Assembly (NCBI GenBank): GCA_964036195.1 | Contig: OZ038457.1 | Location: 13,853,147-13,917,146, forward strand | DNA: 64,000 nucleotides | Direction of reading: 5' to 3' | DNA from: Sphaerolaimus hirsutus | Taxonomy: Eukaryota; Nematoda; Chromadorea; Monhysterida; Sphaerolaimidae | Part shown: positions 11,929-23,520 of the stretch, piece after piece | How the letters are laid out: the number at the start of each line of letters is the position of its first letter | How positions within the stretch are numbered: the first letter of the stretch is position 1 | Made by a program: the position numbers and the translations under genes | The notes under the pieces: generated by a model | What the model saw: only the letters and a program-made list of their open reading frames with translations | Databases searched by the model: none | What the model was told of the DNA's origin: nothing

Positions 11929-12003
11929 GCATCAGGCGGGAATCGAACCCGCACCTCTCGTATTGAACACAAGCGCCCTTTAACCTCTATGCCACCGAGG
12001 CGG
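11929..12003 (-). ncRNA. tRNA-like sequence (SINE head or decayed tRNA)
   Basis: On the minus strand an A-box-like TGGCATAGAGG and a perfect B box GGTTCGATTCC lie at tRNA spacing. A five-pair anticodon stem (CTTGT/ACGAG) holds the loop GTTCAAT, giving anticodon UCA. The acceptor ends do not pair well, and a GAGTGCAAAATTGCACTC palindrome follows the 3' end. This suggests a tRNA-derived SINE or pseudogene more than a working tRNA. A UCA anticodon would otherwise belong to selenocysteine or suppressor tRNAs. Confidence 0.6.
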
Positions 12004-12185
12004 GTGAGCTCTAGTCACTATAAGGAACTGACATGCTGTGACGGCAATGCCCTTAACAATTATGTTAAAATGTAGCAATAAGCGCGTTGTGAACACAGAA
12101 ATACGTTAATTCGAACAAATCTGAAGACATCAAGGCAATCAAAAGAGTCGATCAGGTGCCACGCCCGGTCCCCAATGTCTATCAG

Positions 12186-12413
12186 CGCTTTCGATCTCTG
12201 CGAACGCGCTGCGCCGCGCACTGGGCGTGAGTGTGGCCGCCGGCAGCCCGGCCACGAGCTCGCGCACCACCACGCCGGGCGGGGCGGCCAGCTCGGGCGT
12301 GGGCCGCGCCGCCACTGCGGGCCGCTTCAGCACGCCCGCCACCAACTTTAACACGCCGTCGCCCCAACGAAACAAGCGCCCCGCAAAGTCACTGGTCCAC
12401 AGGCGGCTCATAG
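12186..12413 (+). CDS. Exon 2: S/T-P-rich segment of unidentified gene
   Basis: A strong acceptor (tctatcag|CG) and donor (ATAG|GTGACT) bound an open 228-bp exon. It encodes LSISANALRRALGVSVAAGS, followed by a stretch of TTTPGG, FSTPATNFNTPSPQRNKRP and KSLVHRRLI. The TP/SP motifs next to basic residues, and an RRLI that resembles a cyclin-docking motif, suggest a CDK-regulated protein; that is inference. Phase is two bases in and one base out, matching the exons at 1950-2028 and 14126-14222. Confidence 0.6.
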
Positions 12414-12900
12414 GTGACTGGCGTCAGCATCGCCGCAATGCATGCGTGCAACCCGCTTTGCTCTCAACCAACGCTCATGCTCTGCTGATAAATATTTACT
12501 TTTATGTATTTTCCTCATTTTTTGCCCACTTTTATTGCATGCTTTTACATTTATCAATGTCTCGCTTTGTGAAAGTCGCATAAAGACAGCTGCGCCCCGC
12601 GCATGAAGACGGAACAGTATATGAAAGTGAATAAAATAATTAGTATGCAGCAGTTTACCAAATCAAACAGTAATCAAATTAAACCTGATCAATGACATTA
12701 AAAATAAAATAAAGTATTCACAGAACATCCCCAGTTTGTGAAACGAGGTTATTTGCATCCAAACGAGATTTCACAAGTTGATTGTGATCAGTCCTGTGAA
12801 ATGCACACAATAGCTGGGATGGAATGGCGCCGTGGCGCCATTATTTCTGACTCTACACAGTAGAAGACCTGGGAGCGAATTCAATTAGAAAGTTAAGGCC

Positions 12901-13515
12901 CCTTTCACACTGCACTTGTGTGACGACAATAGATTTTACTCGTCACAGACTGTTTTGTGATGACAAATCTATTTTTAGCAGATTTTCATGAGTGTGACGA
13001 CTGGTCGGCCACGTTATTGGCGACAAGTAGGGACCATTTTTGAACCATGCTCATTGTGACGACTAGATCAAATATTTTACTTGTCGTCACACTCGCGCAA
13101 TGTGACGACCACTTTTTTAAATTGTCGGCGCACCTGTCGGGGTCCGACAGTGCCAAACTTTTTTATAAACATGTACAACTCTTGAGCAACACAGACGATT
13201 CATCTGAAATTTGACATGCATAAACACCTAGGTGGTATGTATACTTTACCACATTCACTCAGGAATATGGAACTTTTCAGATGACTTATGGAACTTTTTC
13301 AAGTGTTGTCGGAGTCGTCACAAAAATGCAGTGTGAACGCTGTCTTAGTAATGCCAACACACACACTAGTTTACCAACATGAAATGCTCGACCATTTTGG
13401 TAAACTGGCTTTGACAAAACAGTACGAAACACCATACAACTCTGTACAGTGTTTCCCACTGTTTTGTCAAAACAGTTTACCAAAATGGTCAAGCATTTCA
13501 TAATGGTAAACTAGC
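12901..13515. repeat. Inverted-repeat elements with cacactgca termini
   Basis: About 12901-13345 starts 'ctttcacactgcacttgtgtgacgac' and ends 'gtcgtcacaaaaatgcagtgtgaa'. Its inverted terminus and repeated 'tgtgacgac' indicate a MITE. A second, tighter palindrome follows at about 13363-13513, with arms 'ctagtttaccaacatgaaatg' and 'catttcataatggtaaactag'. It also has internal 'accattttggtaaactg' arms. Both are non-coding. Parts of the first family recur at 59458-60585. Confidence 0.6.
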
Positions 13516-14125
13516 CTGTGTGGGCCCAATAGGTAACTGAGACGCCCGACAAATTTGTGTTGTTGAAATTAGGAAAATGGAACATGTCCACTTACAAGAA
13601 TTGAAATATCTCTGCTAACTTGCACAGTCGGAATTGATTTTTTGAACTTGCATCGCCTCGGTGAACCTCTACTAGGGATAAAATACACGGTTACTGCTAA
13701 ACAGGCAAGAACTGCTGCAGGGGAGCGTGCGCAATAAGGAATGTGCCTAAAAGTAAATGATAAAACACATGTTTATTTAGACCATTGCCAAGAAATGACA
13801 GAATCAACGACCCTGGGTCTCAATTTCAACAAAATTCCAACATGTGATTGACAATTGTCTAAGCTATTAAATACCTAGACACGTTCGTTTAACACTTAGG
13901 TAAAATATTTATCGGCACGATTATTATTGTCGGGTAGTCGGGGCTGTCCGCACGCGGCCCGACCAAACCCACCTCACCAATCGAATTCGCCGCCTGGCGC
14001 CTGAATTTCTAATTAGGGCGGGCGCCCAGTTAAGCATTGCCAGCTTTCCCGCCCGAACCGCGCGGCTTTTCCATGGTTGACTTCACGAGCAACTGATATG
14101 CGGGGCGCGGGCGCAATGAATTTAG

Positions 14126-14222
14126 CGTGTCCGCCGGCCGTTAGCCCCGGCCCGCTGTCGCATCCACCTGATGGGGCTCGGTGGGCCGCGCGGCGACACT
14201 TTTGTGACGATTTCACACAAAG
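14126..14222 (+). CDS. Exon 3 of unidentified gene
   Basis: A 97-bp GC-rich segment lies between tttag|CG and CAAAG|GTATTT and encodes CPPAVSPGPLSHPPDGARWA and then RRHFCDDFTQ. Its phases (two bases in, two bases out) are exactly those needed to join the exons at 12186-12413 and 17310-17617. That is the main argument for it. The acceptor lacks a pyrimidine tract. Confidence 0.45.
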
Positions 14223-15164
14223 GTATTTTTGCTGCGGATTCGTGTGGAGAGAGACTTGGATCCATGTGGTGAAATTTGTTCACCTTGAAAAGTAGAATGA
14301 GATGTTGAACAATGCTGATAATGAAGAACTATGTCTCACTGGGACACACTATGACGCACTCAAGTATTGCGTCATCGCTTGGAAAAATTAGTGCCGCTAT
14401 TTAGAAACGTCGCACTGCATCGGCGACGCGGCTGCATGTTTTTTTGTCGCAGGAATGCCGATAATGAGCCTCACCGTGGTTCTCCACATAACGGCGCGGA
14501 AGCACATTATAAAAGCACATTGGATTAAACAAACCCACGATATTAAACACTGTGTATGTAAATGTATGTTTCTGGGAAGCATAATGAAACAACAGTTGTG
14601 CCTGTGTCCACGGTAGAATTCAAGGAGGGTGCAAATTTCCCATGGAACGTGTCAGTGAACTTCTTGGCGATGTTCTTTCGCAGCCATCGCGAGCAATCCA
14701 GGCGGTGAAAAACATACACATCGTAAAATACTGATACAGGTCCGCGTGTGCTTATTAACATGCATATTAAGTCACAGTTGCGAACACGCATTTACTTTCC
14801 GGATACCCAGATAAAAGATTCTGGTATTTCATTTACATTCCCAATTTTTTTCAAAAACACATTCCAGTTTTATTATATGTGCATATTGCGATGATTTGAC
14901 ATTATGCTTTGCACATTACGTTCATTAAATGTGTGAAATGCATGGTACATGCTGTCTTGCTACAATTCCACATTGGGCACTGAATGCTTTATTTTACTTT
15001 GGCACTGAATGCTTTATTTTACTTTGGCACTGAATGCTTTATTTTACTTTTCTTAAGTATAATATTATCAAAAATATATTTTTTTAGTTATCAATACTCA
15101 AAATGCAGAATAATGCATTGACAATTTCCAGAAATACAAACGTTCTAAGAACTCGGTACTATGT

Positions 15165-15478
15165 AAACACCTTCCCAGTGAAGTAAGCCACCCATTTTTT
15201 TCTTTCACTTCGGATACTATATCTCGGGCTATGGTGGGGTTATAGAGCTGAAACTTTGTGAATATATACTTGTAACATCCCTCTACTCTGCATCAATGGG
15301 GGGAGGCATGGCGACCAACTACAGGGTGGGTCGCCATGCCTCCCCCCATTGATGCAGAGTAGAGGGATGTTACAAGTATATATTCACAAAGTTTTAGCTC
15401 TATAACCCCACCATAGCCCGAGGTATAGCTTCCGAAATGAAAAAAAAATGGGTGGCTTACTTGACCGGGAAGGTGTTT
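15165..15478. repeat. Near-perfect 314-bp palindrome
   Basis: Two arms of about 150 bp are near-exact inverses, from aaacaccttccc at the left end to gggaaggtgttt at the right. They are separated by a tiny centre around 'caactacagggtggg'. The 4-bp flanks atgt (15161-15164 and 15479-15482) may be a target duplication. Transcribed RNA would form a long hairpin. It lies in the intron before the exon at 17310. Confidence 0.85.
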
Positions 15479-15537
15479 ATGTACTTAAACATCTTGCTTG
15501 ATAGCAAACTAGGTAGCTCCCATCTCTCATCTTAGTG

Positions 15538-17075
15538 TAGGGATGGGAGAAACGTTTTTTTTTCAATGACACCGTTTGAAAAAAAAACATTTAAAAAACA
15601 AACGTTTTTTTCCAAAAGCGCCCAGATACGTTATGGGTCAACATATTAGCTAGGCCCCCCCATTAGTAGGCGCCACGCCATGGCGCCATTGGCGTTGGCG
15701 TCAGCGCCATGGAACGCTGTATATGTATGTAAATATACAGACAAAACAGCAAAAAGCACAACATTTTCAATGATTTGCGGCCACATGAAAAAGTCGCATT
15801 TTCTGGTCACTTTCTGGTTTCGCCCCGGGAGGGGGGGGGGGGGCTGCAGCCCCCCTGGATACGGCCCTGTATATAGCCATAGAACGGCTGTGGAGCAATG
15901 GGATAGCAGTTTAAGTAGTGATTTCTGACAAAAATATATGTTTTTGCCGACTTCTTATGTATATCACCTTTTGTCAAATGTTCATGACTTCAAGTGAAGT
16001 TTGGCATGAAATAGTGTTCAAATTGAGAGTGCTACACGAAACATGCAAGCGCATGAAACATTTTGTATCATTACACACGCACACGCGCCCATGAAACACG
16101 CCGGTTTGTCCATGAAACACACACACGCGCAGTGTCATAGCAATGTATGTGCGCGCGTTGCATTTACTTATTTATTTTGTAAGTATAATCAACCATTTTC
16201 AGCGCTGTATATTACCTATTTACATGTGTGCCAAATTTCCTTTGATGCCTTTGATAGTTAAACATGATAACATAATTATAACGGAAGAATTACTCCCTGG
16301 GTGTTTATTATGCTAACGAAGTACCGTATTTGCTTGGCAATTCCTGTAGCAATTCCCCCCATCCATAATTCACCACCTCGAAGAGTTCCCCTCTCAAAAA
16401 GTCTGACAAAATGATAATTCACACGGGAAGTTTTCAAGCAAATACAGTAGGAAATATGGTTAATTTGTTAATAAGGTATCTATGATGTTAGTACACTTCA
16501 AACCTCATCACTGTTGAAAATCTAAGACAAAATACAATGTTGAATAATGGTTAATATTGTTTTTTTTCTGACACCGTGCGCGTGCGTGTTTCATGGGCAA
16601 ACCGGCGTGTTTCATGGGCGCATGGGCATGTGTAATGATACAAAGTGTTTCATGGGCGCGTGTGCGTGTGTAATGATACAAAATGTTTCATGCGCTTGCA
16701 TGTTTCATTGGATCCTCCCTTCAAATTATGTTACAATAGGAGGATAATATTTACATTGTGTGCACATTCGTGATGTTTCACACTGTACAAGTATGTGGGG
16801 CACATTGGCTGGTTAGTATATAGATTACTAATATAAATATCACCGCACAAAAGCATGAACAAGTGGATGCTTTTACACTAGAAATGGGTCGAAACCAATG
16901 AATACCATCACCAATGGTAACGTGCATGTGAAATTGTGCGCTTGCGCGCAAAAAATTGCAAAATACCTAGTGCATCAAGAACAAAAACATTTGGTTGAGG
17001 TTTTTAAAATAAAACGGTTTCGATGCTTGCGTTTTTTCAAGTTTTAAAAAAACTTTTGAAAAAACCCTCGACCAT
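15538..17075. mobile_element. Old AGGGTTGG-type hAT MITE with a nested foldback element
   Basis: The ends resemble the younger copies at 51-62 kb: 'tagggatgggagaaacgtttttt' on the left, and 'aaaacccttcgaccatc'-like decay on the right. The body shares 'gttcatgacttcaagtgaagtttggcatg'. Nested inside at 16038-16706 is a foldback element. Its about 50-bp termini read gaaacatgcaagcgcatgaaac and the exact inverse, with (CA)n-rich inner arms. Confidence 0.55.
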
Positions 17076-17309
17076 CTCTGCCTTGGCGATGTCATCATAA
17101 CAGATCGGACACAGGTAGCAATCGCCAGACAGGTGAAAGAAGTAGTGTGCTTTTTGAGATAGGTGTGCTGTAAGCTATTTTTATCAAAATTGATCCTAAA
17201 CGCAACATTTGTAATTGCAGTTTGAATTTATCAACAATAATACCAAACCACAAACCTAATTATCCCAGCACGGCTCTCAAGCCACAAGCAAAACTATAAT
17301 TACTACAAG

Positions 17310-19515
17310 CTGTGATATGAGCATGCGCAACCGCGTGGACAGCTCGAGCACGCAGCCGGCCGGCAGCACGATACGCATCTACGACGGGTCGTCGCGCCGG
17401 CCGTCGACCGCGTCGTCCATGCCGCCGTACCTGTCGCCGGCCGACGAGCTCCTCGCCGCCTACGCCGCCACGCCGCTGGGCGCGCTCATGTCTATCGCGC
17501 TCGCCGTGTTCGGCAAGCAAGGCGCCAAGAACAACGACGCCCCGACCACGTTAAACACTGCTGCCGCCGGCAGAGACAGAGACGGCGGTCTATACTCGGC
17601 CTTCAAACAGATTTGCGGTTCGATACAGACCGCCTACTCGAGCGGGCTGCCAGATGCATGTTATGCCGTCGCTTCCACTTTAGCGTTTGACAGACCGTAA
17701 AAGTGTTTTTATGACAATGTTTATAGATAGACCTTTTTATATGAACACTTTGCAAGAGTTTCGAGTTCGCAATCATAGACTGGATAAGCGGGACGATTCC
17801 CACACGAGCAGGCGGCAGTCACAGACCCTGTAAAGTGCCCTGTAAAATGTCAAATATCATGCAAAGTGTCAAAAGTCATGTAAAATGCCCTGCAAAATGG
17901 CAACATAGTTGCTATATTGCAGGGAATTTTACGTGACTTTTAACACTTTGCATGACATTTGCCATTTAACAGGGCATTTTACAGGGTCTGGGACTGGCAC
18001 CAGATGACAAGACCTCCCCCTCCCCCCGCAGACACGGGCCGCGACGCGGCGTTGGCGAACACGATGCGGCTGTACGTGTGCCACTACCGGCTGAAGGAGG
18101 CCTACCGCACGCTGCGCGCCTCCATGGAGCACATGCAGGACGGCTACTGCGCCACCAAACAGATGCACAACATTTTCGCCAGAAACGTACTTATTAAGCA
18201 GCTCGTCAAGGACGTACGTTCATTAGAAATGCACCCGGTGAAGTAGAGTAGTGAAAAGTAACGTGAAGCGAGAAGTAAAATTGGAACTTCTCACTTCGAA
18301 ATGGGTTTCTACTAATAAATTTGCGAAATTAACCCCTGAAACTACTCACACTTGCAAAAAAATTTTTGAAGCTCTCATTAAGTCAACGTCTACCGACAAA
18401 CTTCCTCCGCAAAGTGCCCATGAACCGCGCAGGTAATTATCCACGAGCGCGAGTATTGGACACTGCTGGAGGTGCCCAAGCAGGAGATGAAGGAGTCCAA
18501 CACTGCCTACACGAATCGGGTGCTGGCGGCGCTCGAGTCGCGTGCCAAAGTCGTCAGCGCGCAGGTGCGCAGGCCCAACGCCCACGTGCCCGGCGCCTGC
18601 GCCGCGCTGAAGACGCTCTTCGGCGCGCAGACGCAGGCCATGCGCGACAGAGCGAAAGAGGCCAGATACGTCGACTGGTTGAGAAGTTGGTGGGCAGGGG
18701 CGCATTCACTACAAATATTCACTACACTACGTATATTTATAATTGCAGTGGCAAAAAGTTTGGCTTTTCGGTAAACCGTGCAGTTAATTTTCAAATTTTG
18801 CGCTTCCTAAATCAGTTATTTACAAATTTCGGGATTGATCCGTCGGGATCAGGATCGCCGAATCCCTAAAATTATCAGGATTCGCAATCGGGATGCTGTT
18901 TCAACCCTACGCTCACCTAACACCTCAAAAAGTTTGACAAACTCTGAATATTTACATCTTTATTTATTCAGCGATCACACACATTTACCGTATTTCCTCG
19001 AAATACCCCCCCCCCCTCCCCTCGAAATAGCCCCCTCAAAATGGGCACTATGAATTTGTGGTCCGGGAAATGCATAACAGACGTTCAAAACACTTCTGTG
19101 TTATGTTAGAACATCGTTTATACCATCTACATCTATATATCAGGCTATAAAAACTTATAAATGGTGGTTATTGTTGCATTTTTCACGTTTTTCTCTCACA
19201 ATTTTCACTCTGAAAAAATCAACCCCCGGGGGGTAATTCGAGGAAATACGGTAGGCACATCACGCGCAGCAGTGAACCCTCGCAGACATCAGCACGGACG
19301 AATTAAAACAGGAACAAGAGCGTTTGCAAGCCGAGATCTACAGCATGTGCAAAAAGTACATCGGGCTGCGAAAAGTGATTTCCAAGTTGCGGCAGGATTT
19401 CGACCGCGCCAAGCACTTCCCCGTCTACAGGTACAAGCTGCTCAAGGACATGACCAAGGAGGCGATCAGAGATCCCGCCTGGACAGAAATATGCCATGAA
19501 CAAAAGATTTGGTAG
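17310..19515 (+). CDS. Exons 4-7 of unidentified helical protein gene
   Basis: Proposed exons are 17310-17617, 18032-18213, 18433-18689 and 19293-19515 (stop TAG). They join in phase with each other and with the three upstream exons to give 457 codons. Segment 17310 encodes CDMSMRNRVDSSS and SPADELLAAYAATPLGALM. The exon at 18032 (acceptor ccccccgcag) encodes MRLYVCHYRLKEAYRTLRAS and KQMHNIFARNVLIKQLVKD. The one at 18433 starts VIIHEREYWTLLEVPKQEMK. The last encodes ELKQEQERLQAEIYSMCKKY and RYKLLKDMTKEAIRDPAWTE. The C-terminal 250 residues look entirely helical with heptad-like stretches. I recognise no family. The 17617 donor (GCG|GTTCG) and the 18689/19293 junction are the least certain. 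A palindromic element and a TACCGTATT element sit in its introns. Confidence 0.65.
17822..17990. repeat. Palindromic MITE with CAGACCCTGTAAA ends
   Basis: It starts cagaccctgtaaagtgccctg and ends with the inverse cagggcattttacagggtctg. The interior is also inverted (tgtcaaatatcatgcaaag against ctttgcatgacatttg). It lies about 40 bp upstream of an exon acceptor at 18031, so it may affect splicing. Confidence 0.7.
18984..19253. repeat. TACCGTATTTCCTCGAAATA element in intron
   Basis: It starts taccgtatttcctcgaaata followed by a C-run and ends gaggaaatacggta. It is a short copy of the family at 3776-4790, inserted just ahead of the last exon of the plus-strand gene. Confidence 0.7.
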
Positions 19516-19770
19516 ACTGCCACGTTTTACATTTACATATTTTAAGTACCTAGTATTGCCGAGTGATTGAAGAAAAGGAAGGGTGACTGTTGAATCGGTT
19601 GAATTTTGTATAGTTACATCAATGGCGGCCCACGCACTAGTTGACGCACGTGTGTAAACTGGTCTTTGTCAACCCATATTTTGGCTTCACGTGTCGCAGA
19701 TCGATCTTCCAATGCACTTAGCATAATAGGTATTTGTTTTTCAAAATTGCCGCATGTGGCATGTGTATTC

Positions 19771-20539
19771 CAGAATTGTTAAAATACAGGTATTTTTGGA
19801 AAGTGTAAGTGTAAGTGTAAATACACTTTCCAAATTTTGAGTATGGATACTGTAAGCGTAAGGTATTTTTAAAATACCTAGGAAAGTGTAAAAAAAAGTG
19901 TAAGTGTAAAAATTTTTTTAGAAAGAGCTCTCACTGTTGAGCATCAGAAAACACCACTGTTTTCACCTTTAGATCAATTTATTTATCATTTTCATGCATC
20001 ACATTTTACTGCTGTATGAGCAGACGTATGAAACATTCCAGACTGTAACAAATTAAGTGGTATGAAGTTGTGTAATAATGGCACGTTTTCAGTGTTGATA
20101 TTTTACTGATTAAACTATGTGATACACACTGTTTAAATACAAGAATGACATACAGCAATAATGTCAATGCAAAAGCCAGTGTCCAGCAGGTGAAATTGAT
20201 CTTGTCCTGTTTACAAAGTATGATGAAACTGTAGAATACCATGAGTACTGATCAAAGGTACACGTTTGTACATTTGCCATATTTTCTACATTCAATGCAT
20301 AACTGCATGTGTGCACTGTGCAGTTATTTTTTGTACATGACCCTGTTTTATGCTTCCTCAAATGCTGAAAACAGGGCCAGCTGAAAGAAAAAAATACACT
20401 TTCTGTATCCGGGTATTTTGCACAGGAAAGTGTAAAAAAAGTGTATGGGTATTTTATGAAAGTGTAAGGGTAAGGGTAAATATAAATACCCATTTACCCG
20501 GGTATTTCGGGTAAGTGTAAATACACTTTTGCAACTCTG
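19771..20539. mobile_element. hAT-type MITE, CAGAGTTG family (gtgtaa variant)
   Basis: It is bounded by cagaattgtt and gcaactctg with the perfect 8-bp duplication gtgtattc (19763-19770 and 20540-20547). Where its relatives carry 'acgtaa' arrays this copy carries 'gtgtaa' arrays (gtaagtgtaagtgtaaat), a base substitution shared by all units. It lies just downstream of the unidentified gene. Confidence 0.82.
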
Positions 20540-20579
20540 GTGTATTCGGAGATCGCTCTGCGACCGACGATGGGTGAGT

Positions 20580-22690
20580 TCTCATAATAAAAACACTTTC
20601 TGTATTTTGAGTTTTTCAAAAATGAATATCTGTGTTTTGAGTTTTTTCATGAAAAAGACTTTAGTTTCTGTGTTTTATTTATATGTTTTTTGAAAAAACT
20701 TGAGTTTTTTGGTAAAAACTCAAGTTTTTTGATAAAAACTCAAGTTTTTTTAGTAAAAACTCAAGTTGTTTTTAGGTAAAAACTCTAGTTGTTTTATAAA
20801 AAGCATTTTACAGCATTTTACTGTTGAAACAGTGGTTTTCTGATCAAATATTTGTTTTGCATACGTTTTGTCGTGTATTGGAAAATTTTCATTAGTTCAC
20901 TGGAGGTAGTTCCAAATGGGTGACCACTACCTTTGACAGCTTGGGAGGTGAGGATCCCTTAGCTCAATTGTGTGAGCTAGCAGACCCTGATGGACACTCC
21001 TCAACACTTCAATCACAGTCCCTAATATTGTCAAAACCACCAGGAAATGCTGGACACCATTATTTTTTGGATACTTATTTCATCATTAAACTTGGATACT
21101 ATGTACATATTTACACACTATACATACACACATACCTTATGTATACTCGGCGGACATGATACTCTACCCTCGCACTGATTTATGTCTAGTGTTGGAAGCG
21201 TGCCAATGAGTATTAAATCATGCGATTTCCGTAAAAAGATAAAAAAATTCATCGATGTCAATATGTTAATGAATAACATTATGACAAAAATCAATTTTGT
21301 CATCTTTTTATGAAACTAGCACGTGTTACACATCGTTGGCACACTGCCAGCGGGAACCACCGGTGGAAGGTGTAAAGTAACCGGAGTATATGCACATACA
21401 CACATTGTTCAGTTCAAATCGTGTGCCTTCAATTGCTTGGATAAAAAAACTCAAAAAACATTTCCGTATTTTCTGTGTTTCCGTGTTTCCGTGTTCTCCA
21501 AAAAAGAACTCATTTGAGTTTCCGTGTTTTTCAAAATTATTGAGTTTCCGTGTTTCTGTGTTAAACAAAAACACGGAAACTCAATGAGTTTCCGTATTTC
21601 ATATGTGTGTTTTTGCCATCGTTGTCTGCGACACGTGAAAACGAAATCTGAGTTGACACAGGCCAGTTGCCACACATTGTCAACTAGTGTGCGGGCCGCC
21701 AATGGGGGACGTCGTGCCTGCTGATGCATTTGGTGACAGGCATCGAGTACCTACAGGTAATAGAGTCGGATCCAGTGTCCAAATTCAATTTGCACGTACA
21801 ATAAAATACATGCACGCAACGTAAAATAATACAAATTGGAGGTCTGTATGTATCATCAACCACTTTTAACTAATAAAATTTTACGTTTGAATTTTACCTC
21901 GAGCTGTGATCTCAGTTTCACACCTCCATCCATTTCATCAATCACAAGAGTATACGCGCTGGTTTGATAAACGAGTGCTTACACAGCGATTCCCGAATAT
22001 CAAACGTTAAGACACTCGGTGGACACTGATGATCGTGGTCCATTTTGTCATCCTTGAAATCACTACGAACCCAGGTATACGATGAAGTACAACATTGCAT
22101 GATACTCGTTTGCCAGACCTACGAAAATCTAGGGTACATATTGGCCCACTCGCACTAGTTTATAGCAGAAATTTTGGAAACTGATAAATCACCTTCGTGT
22201 TGACGAGTCCATCAACTACTGTCGATGGAGGTCGAATATAATTCATACTGGTAAACTCAAACGTGCTGATATGTTAGTAAACTAGTGTGTGAAGCCACAT
22301 CGGAATGCCAATGTTCTAGGTATTTCATTTTGGTCGTTTTTAAGTATACATACAAACTATGTACCTAATACTACGAAATTCAGTCACCCTTTGTCTATTA
22401 CATTTTATGACATATTTATATGTATTTATGTACATTTGGTTCCTTCTCGCCAACGTTGACAAAAGCTCTGCTGTGAAGCACGCGACTGTTTCTTCCTACT
22501 TTTAAAAATAAACAAAAAAGTAGCGATCTGTATCACAATTTACAGTGGAAAGTAAAACGAGTGTATCCACTAAGGGTCCCAAAGATTTTGAGCTACGCAG
22601 GGGTTGATGTAATTATGTAAATTAGTAGATCAACGAACAGTAGATGTAACGATGAGTGGTTTAAAACACTTTATTTTCAGGTTCTCAAAA
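20580..22690. other. Non-coding stretch with simple repeats
   Basis: 20600-20800 is an array of 'aaaaactcaagtttttt' units. 21125-21390 is an inverted-repeat element beginning gtatactcggcggacatga and ending ccggagtata; a second copy is at about 37401-37655. 21430-21600 is an array of 'gagtttccgtgttt' in both orientations. The remainder is AT-rich with no exon I can support. Confidence 0.5.
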
Positions 22691-22694
22691 ATGA

Positions 22695-23085
22695 ATACCG
22701 GATTTCCTCGAATTACCCCCCGGGTGGTTTATTTTTTCAGACTGAAAATTTTGAGGGGGGTTAAACCAGGGTTGGTTTTTCGAGGGTGGGGTTTTTTATT
22801 TCGTCAGAAATTTTCTGAAAACCCATTACTAAATTGTCGCCTGAAACGTACGCAGACGTCGAAAAATGCATCCAAAACCGCCATGTATAACACTCTATAG
22901 ACTTGTATAATTATGTAGACTTTATATTATATGTACACTGTTCTAACATAATACAGTCATTGTTTTCACGTGTTTTTCATTGCCCGGATGACAAACCGCA
23001 GCTTTTGTCATTTACGTTCCCTATACACTCAATTTGGGGGGTTGGGTATTTCGAGGGGGACGGGGTCTTTCGAGGAAATACGGTA
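22695..23085. repeat. TACCG...CGGTA G/C-run element
   Basis: A diverged copy of the CCTCGAAATA family: taccggatttcctcgaattac on the left, gaggaaatacggta on the right, with G-runs inside. Confidence 0.6.
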
Positions 23086-23274
23086 CGGTATAAATTACCT
23101 GTGTTTTGAGATTTTTGCATAAACGTCATGGGCGTAAAAACCAGAATTATCACCAAACCAAGTTTTCTTTGCACTTGGCAGCAAGGCTTGGCTGGCCTTC
23201 TCTTCTGATTTATGAAAGAGCTTCATAACCAGAGATTTAAAAGTGCCAAATAAAAAGCATAAACCAGTTTGATT

Positions 23275-23520
23275 TTGGTGCTGTGGTGCTGCTTTGCTGT
23301 GGTGCCATTGGCGCATGGCGCCAGTCATGAAAAGTGCCATGGCGCATGACGTAATTTTTGCATGGCCCAGGAATAAAAGCGCGTTGGCCAATGGCGCTAG
23401 CGCCAAAGCAGAAAGCGCGATCTGGCTTTCTAGAGCTGGCACTATTGGCGCTTGGGTTTGGAAAAGCGCCATGGAGTCATTGGCGCCAACGTCCTGGCAC
23501 TTTTTCCATCACTATTCATA
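23275..23520. repeat. GGCGCCA family copy
   Basis: Repeated ggcgc/gcgcc motifs with a 'gtcctggcactttttccatcac' tail. The same arrangement is at 40280-40495, and relics are at 36200-36420 and 36785-36965. Confidence 0.55.

Noticed and set aside
12227..12411. Overlapping minus-strand ORF MSRLWTSDFAGRLFRWGD
   Set aside because: The plus strand has both a strong acceptor and donor exactly bounding the GC-rich region. The minus strand lacks a donor.
20580..20800. CRISPR-like array of 'aaaaactcaagttttt' repeats
   Set aside because: The units are contiguous simple repeats without unique spacers, in a eukaryotic genome.
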